Source: Neolewinella aurantiaca (lineage in GTDB: Bacteria > Bacteroidota > Bacteroidia > Chitinophagales > Saprospiraceae). Taken from it: 64,000 bases of DNA. Under the pieces are notes generated by a model. That model was given only the letters and a program-made list of their open reading frames with translations, searched no databases and had not been told where the DNA came from. Every line of letters begins with the position of its first letter. Position 1 is the stretch's first letter. The translations under genes and the position numbers were made by a program. This document shows, piece by piece, positions 59,304-64,000 of this stretch. The stretch spans positions 78,981-142,980 of the forward strand of contig NZ_VOXD01000016.1 of assembly GCF_008014675.1 (NCBI RefSeq). The letters are read 5' to 3'.

Positions 59304-60746
59304 TCACGATTTTTGTCGGGCCAGCGAGGAAAGTTGCCTGATGTCGATCAGACCGGCGAGCATTGCGGCAACGATTCCTGAGGCACCAAGCAGTATGCAA
59401 TCCGCCAGCCAGTTGAACAAAGAGAAATAAACGAGGGCGAGGCCGCAGGATGCAAAGAAAGTTGAGAAGAGCAATATCCGGAGCCAGGGCACCGTCGTAC
59501 CCGCAAGGTGGTGCCAGCGGTGCGCCAGAACTGCCTGGGTGGTGGCCACGAAACCCTGGGTGAGCAGGGTTACAGCCGCGGCGCCTGCGGCGCCGTAGCG
59601 CGGCAGAGCAATAAGGTTTCCCCCCAGATTGAGGACGATGCCGAGGGCATAAATTTTGTTCATTCGCCCGATGTAGCCTGTCGCACTCAGGAGCGCTCCG
59701 TAGGCGTAATTGAGGCTTTGGGCCACAAAGCTGAAGGCCAGGAAAAAGAGGATGTGTCCGGTTTGCGGCTCCACAAATTTGGGGTACAGCAGTTGGGTGA
59801 TTTCCTGGCTGTAGAAGGCAAGCGGAACCGCAGCGCAAACCGAGCCCGCCAGTAACAACTGGACGCTGAACCGCAGTAAAGGAATCAGGCTTTCCTGTTG
59901 TTTATGGAGCCGGGCGTACATCGGGATGAGCAGCCCCGCCAGCAGCCAGCCGATCATGTTCAGCGCATCGAGCAGCCGGTAACCGGCTGCGTAATGATCG
60001 GCCGCTGCGGCGCCGTCGGTCAGCATACGCTCGATCATTACGGCGTCGGTACGGGTGTAGGCTGTTGCCAGAAAAACGGCCAGGGCGTAGGGTGCGCCAC
60101 CACGCAACAAAAGCGCGAAAGTGGCTTTCCTGAATCGGGGCAGCTTGCGGGGCAACCGGTCGCTGATCACCAGCACCAGCGCCGCTGCGGTAAATACCCA
60201 ACTGGCAAGTTGCAGACCCGCAAACCGCAGGACGGTAAGCTCCTCCGGCACAAAGAGAAGAATACTACCGACGGAAAGGATCATCAGGCTTTTGTCCATA
60301 ATGGAAAAAAAACCGTCGGTGGTATAGCGCCCCAATCCCGAAAGGTTGGACCGCAGGTAAAGCACGATACTGTTGAAAAACTGAATGCCTCCCGCAAGCG
60401 TCAGCAAATAAATGGCCTCGCCCCGGTAACCGAGTAAAATGCCCGCTGCGAGCAAGACAACGATGAACGCCGACCCCAGCAGAAGTTTGAGCCCAACGAA
60501 GTAGGGGAAGTATTTTGCCAGCAGGTGCCGGTGACCGGCCAGAACCCGGCTGTTGAAGAGTTGAAGGCCGAAGTCGGCAATTACCTGCAGCAGCATCCCC
60601 AGACCAAGCAACGCAAAATAAAGCCCGTATTCTCCTTCGGGGAGTACGTTCTGCACCGTCCGCTCTATGGCGAAAAGGTAAATGCCCTTGACCGCCAGGT
60701 TCAGGGAGACTTGCAGAATAGCATTGCGGAAGAACTGAGCAACCAT
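59304..60746 (-). CDS. Polysaccharide flippase (MATE/PST superfamily)
   Basis: A protein of 480 residues with about 12-14 predicted membrane helices, beginning FRNAILQVSLNLAVKGIYLF and including VAGYRL-like AAGYRLLDALNMIGWLLAGL and LNYAYGALLSATGYIGRMN. This order is typical of Wzx-like oligosaccharide flippases that move undecaprenyl-linked glycans across the inner membrane. No glycan cluster surrounds it, so its substrate is open. Confidence 0.88.
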   Translation of the reverse strand: MVAQFFRNAILQVSLNLAVKGIYLFAIERTVQNVLPEGEYGLYFALLGLGMLLQVIADFGLQLFNSRVLAGHRHLLAKYFPYFVGLKLLLGSAFIVVLLAAGILLGYRGEAIYLLTLAGGIQFFNSIVLYLRSNLSGLGRYTTDGFFSIMDKSLMILSVGSILLFVPEELTVLRFAGLQLASWVFTAAALVLVISDRLPRKLPRFRKATFALLLRGGAPYALAVFLATAYTRTDAVMIERMLTDGAAAADHYAAGYRLLDALNMIGWLLAGLLIPMYARLHKQQESLIPLLRFSVQLLLAGSVCAAVPLAFYSQEITQLLYPKFVEPQTGHILFFLAFSFVAQSLNYAYGALLSATGYIGRMNKIYALGIVLNLGGNLIALPRYGAAGAAAVTLLTQGFVATTQAVLAHRWHHLAGTTVPWLRILLFSTFFASCGLALVYFSLFNWLADCILLGASGIVAAMLAGLIDIRQLSSLARQKS

Positions 60747-61013
60747 TGATCAGGTAGTGGATGTAATTATGACGGGGGAGCGCTGCGGGGTGAACGAAAG
60801 CAGCAAAACGAGTTTCCCGTTCCGGTGCAAAGCTACGATATCGGGCCAAGTGCTAACTTTGTGGCCCAATCTGATCTGCCTGAACGGTAGCTGCGCGAAA
60901 CCAGTGAAGGAGCATCTTTTCTGAAAGTCCCTTTCAGGGGCGTTTAGCGGCACGAGTTTCAGCTTCGCAGCGTCTTTTTAACTGGGTGAATCCGCCCTTT
61001 ACCCCATCTGCTT

Positions 61014-61436
61014 ATGTTGAGAATAATAATCATAAACGGCCCCAACCTGAACCTCCTTGGTCGTCGTGAGCCCGAGATTTACGGCGAAGACACCTTCGAG
61101 GACTTTATGATCCACCTGAAGGGCAAATTTGTAGATTCGGACGTAGAGCTTACTTATTTCCAGAGTAACCACGAAGGTGAATTGCTGGACAAATTGCACG
61201 AGGTAGGTTTTCATTATGACGGAATCATCCTGAACGCGGGAGCTTACACCCACACGAGTGTGGCGCTGGCGGATGCGATATCGGGCATTGAAACGCCGGT
61301 TATAGAGGTTCACATCTCAAATGTGCATAAACGGGAGTCATTTCGGCACCACAGCTATGTATCGTCTGTGGCGGAAGGAATCATTATCGGGTTTGGCTTA
61401 CGGGGCTACGAACTGGCCGTCGAGTATTTTCTGTAA
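61014..61436 (+). CDS. aroQ: 3-dehydroquinate dehydratase, type II
   Basis: A protein of 140 residues of the dodecameric type II class. Signature IIIINGPNLNLLGRREPEIYG with catalytic Tyr, NAGAYTHTSVALADAI, and VEVHISN plus FRHHSYVS with the catalytic His. It catalyses the third step of the shikimate pathway. The bioD gene starts 72 nt downstream on the same strand and may be co-transcribed. Confidence 0.97.
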   Translation: MLRIIIINGPNLNLLGRREPEIYGEDTFEDFMIHLKGKFVDSDVELTYFQSNHEGELLDKLHEVGFHYDGIILNAGAYTHTSVALADAISGIETPVIEVHISNVHKRESFRHHSYVSSVAEGIIIGFGLRGYELAVEYFL

Positions 61437-61508
61437 GTGCAGATGCCCCAGTCGGCAAAGCCGACAGGCAAACGTTTGATTTTTTCGCTGTCTATATTCT
61501 TGTATTCT

Positions 61509-62147
61509 ATGTACTTTGTTTCCGGCATCCACACCGACGCGGGTAAAACCGTTACTTCCGCCTTTTTGCAGCAAGCGCTCGACGCAGATTACTGGAAGCC
61601 CATCCAGGCGGGCGACCTGAACTTCGGCGATTCTGACCGGGTGAAAGCCTGGACGGGCGCTCCTGCGGAGCGCTTTCATCCCGTTCGTCATGAGCTGAAC
61701 ACACCGGCCAGCCCGCACTACGCCGCCCGGATAGACGGGGTCGAGATCGGGCTGGACGACTTCGAACTCCCGGAAACCAACGGACGTAAGCTCATTGTTG
61801 AGGGAGCGGGCGGTTTGCTTGTCCCGATCAATGATCGGGAGACGGTGGCGGACCTGATCGTCAGGCTGGGCCTGCCGGTGATTTTGGTGTCGCGGCATTA
61901 CCTGGGCAGTATCAATCATACGTTGCTGAGCATCGGGTATCTGCAGCAGCGGGGCATCCCGCTGGCGGGGTTGATTTACTCCGGCGGAGACAGCCCGGAA
62001 ACCGTCCGGATCGTCGGGGAGCAAACCGGCGTTTGGCCGCTGATTGAATTGCCGGAACTGAAAACGGTGGACATGGCAGGTATTGACTTGCTCGTTAATC
62101 AGTTTGGGCCGGAGCTTCGTGCTGCTTTGGGGGGGTCTACCGCCTAG
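61509..62147 (+). CDS. bioD: Dethiobiotin synthetase
   Basis: A protein of 212 residues from the ATG at 61509 (MYFVSGIHTDAGKTVTSAFL). The P-loop GIHTDAGKT and EGAGGLLVPIND segments are BioD hallmarks, and the Lys in KPIQAG is present. It makes dethiobiotin from DAPA, CO2 and ATP. The final residues suggest a normal-length enzyme. No other bio genes are in the window except birA. Confidence 0.94.
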   Translation: MYFVSGIHTDAGKTVTSAFLQQALDADYWKPIQAGDLNFGDSDRVKAWTGAPAERFHPVRHELNTPASPHYAARIDGVEIGLDDFELPETNGRKLIVEGAGGLLVPINDRETVADLIVRLGLPVILVSRHYLGSINHTLLSIGYLQQRGIPLAGLIYSGGDSPETVRIVGEQTGVWPLIELPELKTVDMAGIDLLVNQFGPELRAALGGSTA

Positions 62148-62296
62148 ATCATAGCCATGGAGGGGCCTTTCAAGGTAGCTAGGGGTGGAGCAGATTATCC
62201 GCAGGATAATCGCGGAATTTCTTACTAAAATGTAAAGCGATTATGAGGAGGTAAAAGCTGCTGTATGTTCTGGAGTTAATGAGCCTCCGGTTTAGG

Positions 62297-62345
62297 AAAC
62301 CGCAAAGGGATAGCTGTTTTAGCCAGCCCTTTACGGTTTTTGGTG
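62297..62345 (+). terminator. Terminator after bioD
   Basis: AAACCG-C-AAAGGG and CCCTTT-A-CGGTTT arms, one mismatch, followed by a short T-run. Confidence 0.7.
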
Positions 62346-62523
62346 AAACAGTATGCTCTCAGTGTGTTTCAAGCTTCAGATTTTATCGAGCAAAAGCCGA
62401 AAGTAAAGCTATCTTGATTTTTTAAAAAAAAACTCTATAATATCAGGCTTAAATATAGCAAGGACAGTACCATCTTCCAACATAATTAGGATGAGCCAGA
62501 ACAGCGTTTCTTGCCACTAAAAC

Positions 62524-62561
62524 CATTGAGGGGGGCGGCTCTAAAGCCGCCCCCCTCAATG
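62524..62561. repeat. Perfect 17-bp hairpin
   Basis: CATTGAGGGGGGCGGCT and its exact complement around a CTAA loop, without a T-tract. Its core GGCGGCT...GCCGCC resembles the hairpin at 31393-31430. Confidence 0.8.
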
Positions 62562-62758
62562 ATGGAATTATCACCTATTTGCATCAATTTCGCGCGATTT
62601 TGTCCTTTTATTGTTGGGCAACATAAGAGTAGAATTTTAAAAGAGGTGAAAGGATAATGCCTCGTCGACGTTATTCTAAAATTCTCTTTTTTAAGGCTTG
62701 CTAATGATTGCCGAAGCATAAAGCGTACAGATGCTTTTAGCACTTATCCTCTAACATT

Positions 62759-63415
62759 TTAGTTGCCATCGGGGTCGTCAATACAACAGGCATAGTTTCC
62801 AGGGTGACATTTTACTTTACAGTACTCAACAATTCCGACATCAACTACTTGTCCACCAATTTCCCGTTCACACCAAGTTGAACCTACACCACCACTATCG
62901 CAAGCTTCATCAACACTAATAAGAGTGCCGCCTTCATTAGTAGTACTTCTACACACACAAAGGATGGCATCAAGATCATCATCAGTGATACCAAGATCAA
63001 ATATGGATGAATCGTCACTCGTTGATTTCTGATCGCCTTCCCTATTCTTTGCTAGTAAAGCTTTCTCCCTATTAGGACCATGAAATTTACTCCACCCGAT
63101 TATTGGTGTGGACTCATTTGAACCCTCATTACCGATGGTATAAAGGTAGGATTTTCCGCCAGTACCGATTATTTCAAGACCTCCGGTACTCCTCTCCTTG
63201 ACGAGAACTACTACCTCAGGAAGCGAAATAGGTTTCTCATGTTGAATACTATGAAATTTTTTTGAGTCAGTATTATAAAAGATAGTAAACCTCTCAAATT
63301 GATGGTAAACGATATCCGAAGCAGGAGTATCAAGATTAATTCCAAAGGCAGCGTCATTTTCACAAGACGTTGCTAGGAAGATCATCAGGAGTAAAGTGGA
63401 AAATTTCAAGTACAT
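62759..63415 (-). CDS. Lipoprotein with C-terminal 8-cysteine domain
   Basis: A protein of 218 residues from the ATG at 63415 (MYLKFSTLLLMIFLATSC, lipobox at Cys18); a longer frame upstream overlaps the neighbouring gene and is not used. The middle is a predicted beta domain. The last 65 residues carry CVC, ACDSGGVGSTWCE, YCKVKC and YACC, eight cysteines spaced C-x-C, C-x9-C, C-x3-C-x6-CC. The same spacing occurs in the truncated protein 7 nt upstream. No family is recognised. Confidence 0.8.
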   Translation of the reverse strand: MYLKFSTLLLMIFLATSCENDAAFGINLDTPASDIVYHQFERFTIFYNTDSKKFHSIQHEKPISLPEVVVLVKERSTGGLEIIGTGGKSYLYTIGNEGSNESTPIIGWSKFHGPNREKALLAKNREGDQKSTSDDSSIFDLGITDDDLDAILCVCRSTTNEGGTLISVDEACDSGGVGSTWCEREIGGQVVDVGIVEYCKVKCHPGNYACCIDDPDGN

Positions 63416-63422
63416 AATTAAT

Positions 63423-63771
63423 TTATTTTTGACAACATGCAAAGTATCCGACAGCACATCCAACACCACACCTATCAACAACAAGTGGTCCTGTAGAAAG
63501 CTCGCATTCGGCAGTGCCTGGGCCTCCAGCATCACAAATATGTTGCTCCAGGCCGTCTGGAACACAATAACACTCTGCTCCTTTAGTACCAGGACTTGGT
63601 CCGATGCGTTTATTCTCCAGCACAAAGTTTTCCTCATTATCTGTTGTCAAATGATTAGACTCAGCTGCTGGTCCGGAAAAATTAGCGATTCCATGCACAA
63701 AATGGGTATCACTAGATGTAACTGACGAGTTAATTGAATAAACATACTCTTCATTATTTTCATCAAATAAT
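63423..63771 (-). pseudogene. 8-cysteine protein, N-terminus removed by an IS
   Basis: The open frame has a C-terminal domain with CYC, ICDAGGPGTAEC, DRCGVGC and FACC, the same eight-cysteine spacing as the next gene. It has no signal peptide. Its frame runs from inside the IS5-type element (a TTG at 63800 is the only start), and the first credible host residues follow the insertion site. The native gene most likely had a lipoprotein signal like its partner. Loss of the 5' end is inferred. Confidence 0.65.
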
Positions 63772-63775
63772 CTAA
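63772..63775. other. Possible IS target site CTAA
   Basis: CTAA directly abuts GAACGTGTCTAAAAATTC, the candidate terminal sequence of the IS. IS5 elements often duplicate YTAR targets. The other end is outside the window, so the duplication cannot be checked. Confidence 0.35.
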
Positions 63776-63783
63776 GAACGTGT

Positions 63784-64000
63784 CTAAAAATTCGAGTCAA
63801 GATTTCTCTGTATTGACGATAGAACCATCTGAATGTTGGCCATCAAAATGAATGAAGCCGAATTTTCTATCGTTCGCTCCAGGTCCTTGGTGATTCTGCG
63901 ATAGAAATTCATCCAGGCGAAGCTTCTTTCGACTACCCACCGCTTGGCTTCTACTACAAACCCCTTCGAGCCTTCCGGTCTTGATGGGCACTCAAAGACA
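63784..64000 (-). mobile_element. IS5-family transposase, C-terminal fragment
   Basis: The last 72 codons of a DDE transposase are visible; the rest lies beyond the window. GFVVEAKRWVVERSFAWMNF and RRITKDLERTIENSASFILM match the C-terminus of IS5 (IS427-like) transposases, with the catalytic Glu in VVERSF. The frame ends QRNLDSNF just before the element boundary. It has inserted into a cysteine-rich gene. Confidence 0.85.

Larger units (their letters stand above)
62148..62758. other. Intergenic region after bioD
   Basis: It holds the bioD terminator (62297-62345) and a perfect hairpin (62524-62561). An 85-codon minus-strand ORF (62486-62743) overlies the hairpin and has no family signature. 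AT content rises toward the accessory genes on the right. Confidence 0.55.

Noticed and set aside
62486..62743. An 85-codon minus-strand ORF
   Set aside because: It runs through a perfect 17-bp hairpin and has no recognisable feature.
1..64000. tRNA or rRNA genes
   Set aside because: No T-loop, acceptor-stem or rRNA-like segments were noticed on either strand by reading; a covariance-model scan would be needed to exclude them fully.

Overview
The window reads as chromosome of a Bacteroidota bacterium, most likely a Saprospiria/Lewinella-type marine organism. Evidence seen: promoter elements of the TAnnTTTG type and few Shine-Dalgarno sites, a T9SS C-terminal sorting domain, a TonB-dependent receptor with a DUF4249 lipoprotein, tandem OmpH/Skp genes, an iodotyrosine-deiodinase-like nitroreductase, and a birA-rsfS-ftsH neighbourhood. 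The taxon is inferred; no rRNA or tRNA gene was recognised.

Layout. 0-5.3 kb: the 5' end of ileS, two candidate small transcripts, a DUF1493-like gene, an OsmC protein, rsgA, a coiled-coil membrane protein and rplS. 5.4-16 kb: a TPR histidine kinase with its LuxR-type regulator, a polyprenol/phytol-kinase-like fusion, DacB, a lipoprotein methyltransferase, a 7-copy tandem repeat, an MMPL/RND exporter and pdxA. 16-26 kb: two small lipoproteins, the N-degron pair aat/clpS, a peroxiredoxin, two Skp-like chaperones, murI, a DinB-fold protein, a CHASE3 kinase with response regulator, and pnp behind a structured leader. 26-37.5 kb: a lower-GC two-gene secreted cassette whose promoter spacer holds a C9 tract, a T9SS-exported choice-of-anchor-B protein, an MDR oxidoreductase, argH, an IYD-like dehalogenase, ftsH, rsfS (not ATG-started) and birA. 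37.5-49 kb: an IF-1-like OB-fold protein, an S9 peptidase, a short orphan methylmalonyl-CoA-mutase-like protein, galM, a glycosyltransferase, a metallophosphoesterase, HMG-CoA reductase and an acyl-CoA ligase. 49-64 kb: a radical SAM/SPASM protein, a DUF3078 barrel, a sigma factor-MscS operon, DUF4249/DHFR-like/TonB receptor genes, hemH, a flippase, aroQ, bioD, and an accessory end with two paralogous 8-cysteine proteins, the first cut by an IS5-type element running off the window.

Most genes are housekeeping or envelope functions in short operons. The most unusual feature is a dispersed 19-nt bipartite motif, TGCACCTGCG-nnn-GCGCCC, with about 15 clear copies and several degenerate ones in both orientations. 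It lies mainly in intergenic gaps, but in two unrelated genes the same 19-mer forms the signal-peptide cleavage region (CTCVSAQ). Other points of interest are the C9 tract in a promoter, the 8-cysteine protein pair beside the IS, a cluster of three inverted repeats upstream of the TonB receptor, and an exact 14-mer shared upstream of the sigma factor and the coiled-coil gene.
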